Part shown: piece by piece, positions 15,338 through 24,159 of the stretch
How positions within the stretch are numbered: the stretch's first letter is position 1
How the letters are laid out: the number at the start of each line of letters is the position of its first letter
Origin: Roseibium album
GTDB taxonomy: Bacteria; Pseudomonadota; Alphaproteobacteria; Rhizobiales; Stappiaceae
DNA: 64,000 bases
Direction: 5' to 3'
Assembly (NCBI GenBank): GCA_001404055.1
Contig: CXTY01000018.1
Location: 62,001-126,000 of the forward strand
Notes under the pieces: generated by a model
What the model was told of the DNA's origin: nothing
The model's database searches: none
The model's input: only the letters and a program-made list of their open reading frames with translations
Made by a program: the position numbers and the translations under genes

Positions 15338-17044
15338 TCAGGGTTTCGGACGACCCGACAGTGCTGCAGTCAGCCTGGCATCTTCAAGATACGGATCGTG
15401 TCCGAACCGAATGATGCCCTGGCGCTGGACCCAGACCGACTGGTGTGACACCACCGCCATCAACCCGCCCCTTGCCGGAAATGTTATTGTATCTCCGCGT
15501 GAAATCCGTCCTGAAACGCCTTCTTTTGGAAAAACCCGCGGTTCGATAATGTGATTGAGTACTTCGAACCCATCTACGATCCCGAACGCTGTTTTAGGCA
15601 GATAGGGATTGCAGTAGGTTTCGCTCTCGGGAATGTCTTCCAGATCAAACAGCGTCAATCTTTGTTCGCGCCTTAGCCGATAAGCATAGCGGCCGAGTGG
15701 GTTTTCATCAGAAGACGGCAGGTAGATGGAAAACTCATCCTTGAACTTGTCGAGCGAGCGGGGAGAGGCTTGGCGCCAGGGCAGGGCGTTCAACGGAACA
15801 TCGGCGCCTTTGCGTCTCAAGTAGTAGCCCTGTGAAGCCACTTCATCAGGATTTGACTGAAGGCGTGGCAGAAGTTCCTTGCCAAGATACTCCCAGGACA
15901 CCTGCCATGTCGGGTGAAACGTCACCGCTTCAATCGTGGTCGCCGTGTTCGTGAAATTGCGGTCCGGGCAATTGGCAAAGGCACGCCCCTCCTGAATGAC
16001 CCGGCCGTTCTCCAAAAAGACATATTGGTTCTCGCCCTTGTTGATGAACAGTTGAAGCCTGGAGTATTGGTTGGGTATCCAGCGGATACGCTCCATTGCG
16101 TTGCTGACTTGTTCGATCCGCCGGTTAACGGGAATATTGAGGGCTCTCACGAGCGCGGGCGATACTTCTCCAGATAACTCCAATCCGTATCTGTGGCGTG
16201 CTTGTGCGACCGCGAAGGCCATACGCTTGTCGAAATGGTTGCTGCCCGAAGTCTCTGCCAGCAGGCCATCCTCGTATAGTCTTTGGCGCAAGACGAGAAC
16301 CCGGTCATTCGTCGCGCCGGCTTTAAGGTCCTCTCCGGGTTCCAGAAAAGTGAATCCACCGGCGTCCTGAATTTCATGCAGATGTTTGAGATGAGTCTTG
16401 AGACGCCTGTAAGTGTCGTCCTGAGGTGCCCAATTTGCGAAAAAACCTTCCAGCGTGTCGGCTGCTGCCAGTCGTTGCAGCGCCTCAATGGCATCGATTG
16501 TGTTGTAAGGCATATAGGCGTCCGGGTAGAGAACCCGGGGAGAGACACGCCCTGCCCGCAGATCGTTTGCGAAATCCAGAAAATGTCCGGTGTAAAGCAA
16601 TTCGACCCAGGCAACGTCTGACGGGTCGAGTTGTCCCTCAACAGACCGCGATGCGTTGGTCAGGACTTCATGAGGGTAGTCTTCGCTGCGCAACCCTTCC
16701 AAATGCGCCGCGACCATTTTGTCTGTCAATTGGCCGCTGCGAGACTTTCCGAGCCAGAGGATCTCCGCGTTTTCAGAGTTGTAAAAAGCGTTGATGTCTT
16801 TTCTTCGCTTTTCGACAATCAACGGCAGTCGATCAGGTTTGGCCAGCAGCCATCGCACATCGTCCAGTAAACCGTTGGCCTGCGAGGGGGCTGTCGCAGA
16901 CAGTAGAAAAAACGCCAAAACGCCAACCAGCAAATTGGTGCCACGCCAGAGGTAGAACAGGCTGTAGGTCTGTGACCGCCCGTGGCGATTTGCACGATCG
17001 GCGTATCTTGTGGAGCGCCTCAAGAATTGCATCGTTTTTTTCAT
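15338..17044 (-). CDS. YcbB-like L,D-transpeptidase homologue, catalytic motif absent
   Basis: A 568-residue protein with an N-terminal membrane/signal segment (hydrophobic stretch at about residues 35-58) and the layout of YcbB/LdtD enzymes: helical scaffold, peptidoglycan-binding-like part (VLVLRQRLYEDGLLAE...VAQARHRYGLELSGEVSPAL, about 260-300), then the YkuD catalytic region. That region has recognisable anchors (NAMERIRWIP, FHPTWQVSWEYLGKELLPRLQ), but where active enzymes carry S-H-G-C-x-R, this one reads IYLPSSDENPLGRYAYRLRREQR with no Cys or His. It is probably not a transpeptidase; perhaps a cell-wall binding or regulatory paralogue. The start is uncertain: ATG at 17044 or 17032, both with weak ribosome sites. 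Confidence 0.75.
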   Translation of the reverse strand: MKKTMQFLRRSTRYADRANRHGRSQTYSLFYLWRGTNLLVGVLAFFLLSATAPSQANGLLDDVRWLLAKPDRLPLIVEKRRKDINAFYNSENAEILWLGKSRSGQLTDKMVAAHLEGLRSEDYPHEVLTNASRSVEGQLDPSDVAWVELLYTGHFLDFANDLRAGRVSPRVLYPDAYMPYNTIDAIEALQRLAAADTLEGFFANWAPQDDTYRRLKTHLKHLHEIQDAGGFTFLEPGEDLKAGATNDRVLVLRQRLYEDGLLAETSGSNHFDKRMAFAVAQARHRYGLELSGEVSPALVRALNIPVNRRIEQVSNAMERIRWIPNQYSRLQLFINKGENQYVFLENGRVIQEGRAFANCPDRNFTNTATTIEAVTFHPTWQVSWEYLGKELLPRLQSNPDEVASQGYYLRRKGADVPLNALPWRQASPRSLDKFKDEFSIYLPSSDENPLGRYAYRLRREQRLTLFDLEDIPESETYCNPYLPKTAFGIVDGFEVLNHIIEPRVFPKEGVSGRISRGDTITFPARGGLMAVVSHQSVWVQRQGIIRFGHDPYLEDARLTAALSGRPKP

Positions 17045-17303
17045 CCTCACTACTGGCCGTGGGACAGCCAATCAGATGCATCAAAGAATGCGGTGTTGCC
17101 GTCTTCTGCTCAAGCACGATAGTTTCCTGGTCCCGTCGGGGCAACAGCCGTGCGTTTGCCTGCGCAAAGTAAAGGCTGCATTGAAACCGCAACTGGCTTC
17201 ATAGGTCTGGAAGTTTGAAACAAACTGATGCTAGGTTCGGTGCGCGTTTTTTGTTTCCCGCGCGCCCTGCTACCCCTCAGCAGCTCATCCAGGATGGAAT
17301 TGC

Positions 17304-19256
17304 ATGACATTATTGACGCGCGCTGGTTTCCTTGTCTTCTGCCTCCTTTTCTCTTCTTCGAATACCAGTGCCCAAACGCCCGAAGCACCCGCTTACGTGG
17401 GGTCGCAGACCTGTTCCGGTTGTCACGAAACGGAAGCTGCTGCCTGGCAAGGATCTCACCACGCAAAGGCCTGGATGGAACCGAGCGAAGCAAGTGTCGA
17501 CGGTGATTTTGAGAACGCCGAATTCACACATCGCGGCCGGACGACCCGATTTTTCCATAATGAGAACGGCTACTTCATTGAAACCTCTGACATTCAAGAT
17601 GGCCCAAAAACCTTCAAGGTCGTTGGTGTCGGCGGCGTAGCGCCGCTTCAGCAGTACTTGATTGAAACCGAACCCGGCCGGATGCAGTCGCTCGACGTTG
17701 CATGGGATCAGGAGAAGGGGAATTGGTACCACGTCTATCCGGATCAGGTCCTGAAGCCAGAGGATGGATTCCACTGGAGTGGTCCTTATAAGAACTGGAA
17801 CGCACGCTGCGCGGAGTGCCACGCCACGGGTTTTGAAAAGAACTACAGCCCACGTACCCGAACCTATCAAAGCACGCAGGCCGAAATCGGTGTTGGCTGT
17901 GAGGCTTGTCATGGCCCGGGTGAGGCCCATGTCGCCTGGGCTGAAATGTCCGGTGCAGAGGCCGAAAGCCCGTTTCCCGGTCTGAGTGAACGTGGTCTGC
18001 TGGTCGAGTTCACCAAGGGTCTTCCGGAAACCGAAATCCAACAATGTGCAGGTTGTCATTCGCGCCGCGAACCGTTTCAGGATGGCAACCCCATGCCCGG
18101 AACGCCCTATCACGACAGCTACCGAATGGCTTTGTTGCGCAATGGTCTTTACCACGCAGACGGGCAAATCCTGGATGAAGTTTATGTCTACGGATCGTTT
18201 CTGCAGTCAAAGATGCATGAAAAGGGCGTCACCTGCACCAATTGCCATGAGCCGCATGGAGCAACGCTGCGCGCCGAGGGCAATGGTGTTTGCACACAAT
18301 GCCATTCTCCCGCCAGCAATTCCGAATTCCCAAGTCTGACCGCCAAGCTCTATGACGATCCATCCCATCATTTTCATGAGACTGGATCAGAGGGCGCACA
18401 ATGCGCTTCCTGTCACATGATCGAACGCACCTATATGGGGATCGACGGTCGCCGAGATCACTCTTTCAGGGTGCCGCGCCCGGATCTGTCAGCAAAAATC
18501 GGCACGCCCAATGCCTGCAACGATTGCCATGAGGATAAAACGGCAGCATGGGCGGCAGCGGAACTTGAAACCAGATTTCCCGATAGCGGACACCGCGGTC
18601 CGCATTTTGGAGTGACGTTTGACGCTGCAAGGAAGGGGACAAGTGGTCTTGGCAAGGATCTGCTGGCGATCGCAACACAGGAAAGTTTTCCGGCAATCGT
18701 GCGTGCTTCGGCCCTGGATCTTCTATCCACACAAGCGAACGCCGATCTTGCCAATCAGGCAGCACCTCTTCTGGATGACGATCATCCTCTGGTGCGGGCA
18801 GCCGCCATCAAACTGCAGGAAACGGTTCCTGAATCGGAAAGACTTGAACGGGTGTTGCGTGCGCTGGAAGACCCCGTCAAATCGGTCAGAGTTGAAGCAG
18901 CGCGCCAGTTGCTCGGACTGAGGCGGTCGCCGATACCGGAAAGTTCGATCGAAGCGACCCGCAAGGCCTCTCGCGAATGGCAGGCGACGCTGGCCGCAAA
19001 AGCGGACTTCCCCGAAACCCACATGGCAATCGGCGGCACAGCGCTGGTGCTCAGAAATCCGGCGGCAGCGATTTCGGCGTTCAGGGAAGTCACCAGGCTG
19101 GATCCGCAACTGGTGCAGGCCTGGAGCTTCCTGGTCCGTCTGCATCTGTCTCAGCGCGACCTGGCCGCCGCCGAGTTTACCCTTCAAAAGGGCCTGGCCG
19201 TGAACCCGGGTGATCCGAACCTTGAAGAGTTGAAACGGCAGTTTCCGGGTCGATAA
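17304..19256 (+). CDS. Octaheme c-type cytochrome with HEAT and TPR repeats
   Basis: A 650-residue periplasmic protein with a Sec signal (residues 1-22) and eight CxxCH heme motifs: CSGCH, CAECH, CEACH, CAGCH, CTNCH, CTQCH, CASCH and CNDCH, between about residues 36 and 413. The order and spacing resemble the cytochrome c554/NrfA-related octaheme group (ECHATGFEKNY, CEACHGPGEAH, CHMIERTYMG). After the hemes come HEAT-like repeats (about 460-540) and TPR-like repeats (about 560-650), which suggest protein partners. No electron donor or terminal reductase gene lies beside it. The substrate is not known. It is divergent from the YcbB-like gene. Confidence 0.88.
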   Translation: MTLLTRAGFLVFCLLFSSSNTSAQTPEAPAYVGSQTCSGCHETEAAAWQGSHHAKAWMEPSEASVDGDFENAEFTHRGRTTRFFHNENGYFIETSDIQDGPKTFKVVGVGGVAPLQQYLIETEPGRMQSLDVAWDQEKGNWYHVYPDQVLKPEDGFHWSGPYKNWNARCAECHATGFEKNYSPRTRTYQSTQAEIGVGCEACHGPGEAHVAWAEMSGAEAESPFPGLSERGLLVEFTKGLPETEIQQCAGCHSRREPFQDGNPMPGTPYHDSYRMALLRNGLYHADGQILDEVYVYGSFLQSKMHEKGVTCTNCHEPHGATLRAEGNGVCTQCHSPASNSEFPSLTAKLYDDPSHHFHETGSEGAQCASCHMIERTYMGIDGRRDHSFRVPRPDLSAKIGTPNACNDCHEDKTAAWAAAELETRFPDSGHRGPHFGVTFDAARKGTSGLGKDLLAIATQESFPAIVRASALDLLSTQANADLANQAAPLLDDDHPLVRAAAIKLQETVPESERLERVLRALEDPVKSVRVEAARQLLGLRRSPIPESSIEATRKASREWQATLAAKADFPETHMAIGGTALVLRNPAAAISAFREVTRLDPQLVQAWSFLVRLHLSQRDLAAAEFTLQKGLAVNPGDPNLEELKRQFPGR

Positions 19257-19344
19257 CAAGGGCTTTGGAAGGCAAGCTCTATCCTGGAATGTTCGCTGTC
19301 GCGCCGATGCAGATGTGGCTGTGGACACACCTGGGACGGATCAA

Positions 19345-19360
19345 ACAATTTCCAAATTGT
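19345..19360. promoter_or_regulatory. Palindrome before the DUF3302-HlyD operon
   Basis: ACAATTT and AAATTGT are perfect 7-bp arms around CC, 134 bp before the DUF3302 start, in the 238-bp gap after the cytochrome gene. It could be an operator, but nothing ties it to a regulator in this window. Confidence 0.35.
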
Positions 19361-19494
19361 GTACTGATGACGCCGGAAGATGCTACTTTGACTGCACACG
19401 ATTGATCACAGCCGCGAATGGGCTCAGCAAAAAAATGAGGGGGCGTGCGTGCACGCTCAACTTTGTTAAACAATTTAACTCTGGACTATTAGCA

Positions 19495-19746
19495 ATGGAT
19501 GTTCTGAGTATCTTTGCCCTGATTGTTCTGCTCGTACTAGCGTTAGCAATCGTGGGTATTTGGGTTTTTCTGGCTATTTGGCCCGGCAAAATTGCTCATA
19601 GACGAAATCACCCACGCGCTGAAGCGGTCACGGTTTGCGGTTATTGGGGCGCGCTTACAGTTGGAATTCTCATGCCCCTGGCCTTCATCTGGGCCTTTGC
19701 TGATGGCAAGGAAAACGACACGGCTGAAGCTGAGGAGACGACATAA
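19495..19746 (+). CDS. DUF3302 inner-membrane protein (YiaW/YibI-like)
   Basis: An 83-residue protein with two membrane helices (about 5-30 and 50-70) and a signature loop AIWPGKIAHRRNHPRAEAVTVCGYWG between them, typical of the DUF3302 family (E. coli YiaW and YibI). In E. coli these genes precede HlyD-like genes yiaV and yibH; the same pair occurs here, with the stop and the next start overlapping by one base (TAATG). It probably forms part of an inner-membrane complex with the HlyD protein. The start has only a weak ribosome site. Confidence 0.85.
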   Translation: MDVLSIFALIVLLVLALAIVGIWVFLAIWPGKIAHRRNHPRAEAVTVCGYWGALTVGILMPLAFIWAFADGKENDTAEAEETT

Positions 19747-20900
19747 TGATCGCCTTTCTCACAATTTGCTACTGCGCGGTTCTGTTTGGTCTGGTGAAGG
19801 CCGGCATCATTCGGCTCAACACATTCTGGAAAATCTCACCGCTACTCTGGCTGGTACTTCTGCTGATCGTCCTGTTTATTCCGATGCAGTGGGGCGCTCC
19901 GAGCGGGCCGGTTCGGTCCTATGCATCGGTGATTGAGATCGTTCCGAATGTCTCAGGTGAAGTGATCGAAGTTCCTGTCAGACCACTGGAACCGGTCGAA
20001 GAAGGGACGTTACTGTTCAAGATTGACCCGGTTCCGTTCCAGGCAATCGTCGATCAGAAAGAAGCCGCACTTGCGGAAGCGCGTCAGGCCGTTCCACAGC
20101 TGGAAGCCAGTTTGAAGGCTGCGACAGCGACAGTCAAAGAAGCAGAGGCATACCGGGATCGTGCAAAAGATGATTACGACCGCTATCGCACAGCAAATGA
20201 AAACGCAGTCACGGCAAATACGCAAAGCACACCATTCAGTGAAAGTGATGTTGAACAACGTCGGCTGACTTATCTGGCCAGTGAAGCTTCCGTGGAGCGC
20301 GCCAGTGCAACAGAAGAGCAAGCTCGACTTGCATTCAGATCTGAAATCAACGGTGTAAACACGACTGTAGCGCGCCTGGAAGCTGATCTGGAGAAAGCGA
20401 ACTACGACCTGGAGCAAACCGCTGTACTCGCGCCCTCCGACGGCATGGTTCTGGCGCTGACCTTGCGACCCGGTCAGAGGGTCAGCAATCTTCCTCTGAG
20501 GTCGTGGATGGCGTTTGCGCCAACCTCGAACAACAGGGTCGTCGTCGCGATACCGCAGACAAGAGCGCGTTTTGTCGAACCTGGACAGGCCGCTGAAATC
20601 ACTTTCGCTTACCAACCTGGGCAGGTGTACACGGCGACTGTCGATTCGACGATATCGATCAATGTGGACGGACAGCTGCCTCCGAACGGATTGTTGCCCT
20701 CCCTTGCGCCGCTCCACGGTGTCAATGAGGACATGGGGGTCATCCTGCGCATAGAGGACATGCCAATTGAAACCATCAAGCCAATCGGTGGTGCGGGCGG
20801 GAGCGCTGCAATCTACACGGAAAGCGTTCAGGCAACGCATCTCATCCGGAAAATAATGATCCGGATGGACGCTTGGCTTAACTATGTTAGACCTAATTGA
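19746..20900 (+). CDS. HlyD-family membrane fusion protein (YiaV/YibH-like)
   Basis: A 384-residue periplasmic adaptor anchored by N-terminal hydrophobic segments (about residues 1-22 and 33-55). It contains the beta-barrel/lipoyl halves SGEVIEVPVRPLEPVEEGTLLFKID at about 75-100 and AVLAPSDGMVLALTLRPGQRV at about 225, separated by a long alpha-helical hairpin rich in Ala/Glu (about 105-215). Such proteins usually bridge an inner-membrane pump and an outer-membrane channel. No ABC or RND pump is beside it; the partner is DUF3302 upstream, and a beta-barrel protein follows 28 bp downstream. The exported substrate is unknown. Confidence 0.9.
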   Translation: MIAFLTICYCAVLFGLVKAGIIRLNTFWKISPLLWLVLLLIVLFIPMQWGAPSGPVRSYASVIEIVPNVSGEVIEVPVRPLEPVEEGTLLFKIDPVPFQAIVDQKEAALAEARQAVPQLEASLKAATATVKEAEAYRDRAKDDYDRYRTANENAVTANTQSTPFSESDVEQRRLTYLASEASVERASATEEQARLAFRSEINGVNTTVARLEADLEKANYDLEQTAVLAPSDGMVLALTLRPGQRVSNLPLRSWMAFAPTSNNRVVVAIPQTRARFVEPGQAAEITFAYQPGQVYTATVDSTISINVDGQLPPNGLLPSLAPLHGVNEDMGVILRIEDMPIETIKPIGGAGGSAAIYTESVQATHLIRKIMIRMDAWLNYVRPN

Positions 20901-20928
20901 AAGTTGAGACTGGTAGGGGCAATTGGCG

Positions 20929-21792
20929 ATGACAAGCGCGAAACTCAAATTCCTAGCGACAACGCTATCTGCGGCTGTTCTTGGTGGTACCGCGCTCGCG
21001 GCGGATCTCCCAGTGGAGCAAACGCCGGTCTTTGAGCCGGTCGAGCAGGTTTCTCCCTGGGCATTCGAGTTAGGCGGATACGCATTCATTCCAGTCTCGG
21101 TGGAAGGAACGTCCACGGTCGATGGTGGTGCCGTGAACCTCGATCTAGGCCCGCAGGAAATCTTTGACCTGCTTCAGTTCGCCATTTCGGGGCGCGGTGA
21201 AGCCTGGCGAAAACGAGACATCAACGATGGCAGCGCATTCGGCTTCATGGTCGATGCGCAATATGTCAATCTCGGGCTGTCCAATCAGAACATCGGCCCG
21301 AGGAGCGGAGGCACGGTCAAGGCTGATATTCGGCAAGGTATAATCGATTCCATGGTTGGGTATCGGTTTCCCTCGCTTTTGACCGGATCTGGACCCGATC
21401 AACGCATTGAGTTCGATGTGATGGCGGGCGCACGCTACAATTATCTGCGCCAGAAAATTCAGGTGACGCCGGGCCTTCCCGCACCTTTTACTGCAGATCT
21501 TGGCGGCGACAAACATTGGGTGTCTCCGGTGATAGGCGCGCGCGCCAACTTCATTTTCAATGACAAGTGGAACCTTGTGGTTCGCGGCGACATGTCCGGC
21601 TTTGGCGTTTCAGGTGAAGATCTATCCTGGTCGCTCAATGGGATTGCCGGGTACAGGTTTACGGAAAAGGCCACGATGCGTTTCGGATACCGGGTCTATG
21701 ACATCGATTATTCCGACGGCACGGGAAGTGATGAATTTGGCTATGATGTCACGCAGCACGGGCCGTATCTGGGGCTGAGCTACAGATTCTAG
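20929..21792 (+). CDS. Outer-membrane beta-barrel protein
   Basis: A 287-residue protein with a Sec signal ending ...GTALA-ADLPVEQ at about residue 25 and a series of alternating amphipathic strands (FELGGYAF, FGFMVDAQYVNLGL, FDVMAGARYNYLR, WNLVVRGDMSGFGV, ATMRFGYRVYDIDY) that end in the outer-membrane consensus GLSYRF. It looks like an 8-strand type barrel rather than a trimeric porin. It starts 28 bp after the HlyD gene, so the three genes may form an envelope unit. I use the ATG at 20929, two codons inside the open frame. Confidence 0.8.
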   Translation: MTSAKLKFLATTLSAAVLGGTALAADLPVEQTPVFEPVEQVSPWAFELGGYAFIPVSVEGTSTVDGGAVNLDLGPQEIFDLLQFAISGRGEAWRKRDINDGSAFGFMVDAQYVNLGLSNQNIGPRSGGTVKADIRQGIIDSMVGYRFPSLLTGSGPDQRIEFDVMAGARYNYLRQKIQVTPGLPAPFTADLGGDKHWVSPVIGARANFIFNDKWNLVVRGDMSGFGVSGEDLSWSLNGIAGYRFTEKATMRFGYRVYDIDYSDGTGSDEFGYDVTQHGPYLGLSYRF

Positions 21793-22201
21793 TGCCGCAA
21801 CGGTCCAAATAAGTATGCCAAAATAGCAGTACGACGTTCTCGAGCAAGATCTCAGGCAACGACCAACTGCTGCCCCAATTGCAGCCCATAATCACTGACA
21901 AATTGGGCTCGGCATGCGCTTGCCTATAAAAGTTGCCCCGGGCTCCTGATCAAACGAGCCGCGACCGCGAATCGGTATGGCGATTTAATTCGGCCACTCG
22001 AAAACTCGTTCCGTTTGCTGAAAACATATTCGGTAAAATCAACAACTTGTGCCGAATCGATTTATTCTTTCGTCCAAGAATTCTCTTGAAAACATTAAAA
22101 ATAACCCGAACCCGAAAGATTGAATTGCCTCGGCGCGCGAGCACCCCATGTAAGATATAGGGGTCGATTCCGCGGGGTCGCCTAGAGATGGAAGTTGGAT
22201 A
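21793..22201. other. 409-bp intergenic region before prkA
   Basis: No gene is seen. The stretch 22000-22110 is A/T-rich compared with its neighbours. A weak promoter candidate for prkA is TTGGGC (21903-21908), 16 bp, TATAAA (21925-21930), which would leave a leader of about 260 bases; an unseen promoter nearer the gene is as likely. The 5-bp arms ACCCC/GGGGT near 22142-22164 could form a small hairpin. Confidence 0.35.
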
Positions 22202-24136
22202 ATGGAGATCTACACACGTTTCGCCGAGGATTACCGAAATAACAACCTGGAAGAAATTTCGATCCAGGACTACCTGCTGGGATGCAGGGATGACCCACTG
22301 ATGCGCGCTTCTGCGGCCGAACGAATGATGGCCGCAATCGGAGAGCCGGAAATCATCGATACGAGCCAGGACCAACGTCTTGGCCGGATATTCATGAACC
22401 GGACGATCAAGCGTTACGCTCCTTTCAAAAATCTTTTCGGAATGGAAACAACCGTCGAGCGTATCGTCGGCTTCTTCCGCCATGCGAGCCAGGGACTGGA
22501 GGAGCGCAAGCAGATACTCTACCTGCTCGGCCCGGTCGGCGGTGGCAAGTCCAGCATCGCCGAAATCCTCAAGCAATTGATGGAACAGGAACCCATCTAT
22601 GCGCTCAAGGCGGGTAACGAAATCAGCCCCATATATGAGTCCCCGCTCGGGCTGTTCGATCCTGACCGGATGGGTGACTTGCTTGAAGACAAATACAATG
22701 TCCCCAGACGTCTGCTGTCGGGTCTGATTTCGCCTTGGGCGTCAAAGCGTCTTGATGAATTTGAAGGCGATATCTCGAAGTTCTCTATCGTCAAACTCAC
22801 GCCGTCCCGACTTCGGCAGATAGGCGTGACCAAGACCGAACCCGGTGACGAGAACAACCAGGACGTTTCCGCGCTGGTCGGCAAGCTCGACATTCGCAAG
22901 TTGGAGGACTTCTCCCAGAACGATCCTGATGCCTACAGCTTTTCCGGCGCGCTCAATCGGACCACGCAGGGTCTGATGGAGTTCGTTGAAATGTTCAAGG
23001 CACCGATCAAGGTGCTGCATCCCTTGCTGACGGCGACCCAGGAAGGCTCTTATGTCGGCACCGAGAATATCGGCGCGCTTCCCTATCAGGGTCTCATTCT
23101 GGCCCATTCAAATGAATCGGAGTGGCACCAGTTCAAGAACAACAAGAACAACGAAGCTTTCCTTGACCGTATCAGCGTCGTGAAAGTGCCTTATTGCCTG
23201 CGAAGTTCCGGCGAGGCTGAAATCTACGAGAAACTTCTGAGCCAGAGCGCGCTCGCCAACGCCCCCTGCGCTCCGGAGACGTTGCCGCTGCTGGCGCGCT
23301 TCAGCGTGCTGACCAGGCTGCATGAGCACGAAAATTCGACGCTCTATTCAAAGCTCCGGGTTTATGACGGCGACATGCTGAAAGATGCTGATCCGAAAGC
23401 AAAATCGCTGCAGGAATACCGCGATGCGGCTGGTGTTGACGAAGGCATGACCGGTATCTCCACACGGTTTGCCTTCAAAGTGCTTTCCGAAACGTTCAAC
23501 CACGACACGGAAGAAGTATCAGCGGATCCCGTTCACTTGATGTATGTGCTTGAGCAGGCACTCAGACGTGAGCAGTTCGACGGGGAAACCGAAGCCAGGT
23601 ATCTGGACTTCCTCAAGACGGAACTTGCGCCGCATTACGCGGAGTTCATCGGCAACGAAATCCAGAAGGCCTATCTGGAATCCTATACCGACTACGGCCA
23701 GAACCTGTTTGATCGTTACATCGCCTATGCTGATGCCTGGATCGAAGAACAGGATTACAAGGATCCGGACACCGGGCAGATCTTCGACAGGGACGTTCTG
23801 GAAAAGGAACTCGAGAAGATCGAAAAACCGGCTGGCGTGGCCAATCCCAAGGATTTCCGCAACGAGGTGGTGAAGTTCGTGCTTCGCGCCCGTGCTGAAA
23901 ACCACGGCCAGAACCCTGACTGGCGCCGATACGAGAAGCTGCGTCAGGTCATCGAGAAGCGCATGTTCGGCAAGGTTGAAGAATTGTTGCCGGTGATCAG
24001 CTTCGGTGCCAAGCGGGACAAGAAAACCGATGCCAAGCACCATGAATTCGTCGAGCGCATGACGGGACACGGCTATACGAAACGTCAGGTGAGGCGGCTG
24101 GTCGAGTGGTACATGCGTGTGAACAAGGCCGGGTAA
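22202..24136 (+). CDS. prkA: PrkA family AAA+ serine protein kinase
   Basis: A 644-residue protein matching PrkA (E. coli YeaG) end to end. The N-terminal half is an AAA domain with Walker A GPVGGGKSS at about residue 108 and a region around residue 60 (RIFMNRTIKRYAPF) typical of the family; the C-terminal part is the PrkA-specific domain (about 400-640). Members have been described as serine kinases, and later as ATP-dependent protease-like, so the chemistry is debated. It is first of three genes with YeaH (24 bp later) and SpoVR, a stress-induced operon conserved widely (nutrient limitation, stationary phase). Confidence 0.96.
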   Translation: MEIYTRFAEDYRNNNLEEISIQDYLLGCRDDPLMRASAAERMMAAIGEPEIIDTSQDQRLGRIFMNRTIKRYAPFKNLFGMETTVERIVGFFRHASQGLEERKQILYLLGPVGGGKSSIAEILKQLMEQEPIYALKAGNEISPIYESPLGLFDPDRMGDLLEDKYNVPRRLLSGLISPWASKRLDEFEGDISKFSIVKLTPSRLRQIGVTKTEPGDENNQDVSALVGKLDIRKLEDFSQNDPDAYSFSGALNRTTQGLMEFVEMFKAPIKVLHPLLTATQEGSYVGTENIGALPYQGLILAHSNESEWHQFKNNKNNEAFLDRISVVKVPYCLRSSGEAEIYEKLLSQSALANAPCAPETLPLLARFSVLTRLHEHENSTLYSKLRVYDGDMLKDADPKAKSLQEYRDAAGVDEGMTGISTRFAFKVLSETFNHDTEEVSADPVHLMYVLEQALRREQFDGETEARYLDFLKTELAPHYAEFIGNEIQKAYLESYTDYGQNLFDRYIAYADAWIEEQDYKDPDTGQIFDRDVLEKELEKIEKPAGVANPKDFRNEVVKFVLRARAENHGQNPDWRRYEKLRQVIEKRMFGKVEELLPVISFGAKRDKKTDAKHHEFVERMTGHGYTKRQVRRLVEWYMRVNKAG

Positions 24137-24159
24137 TCCCGTTGGAGACTGAATGAACA

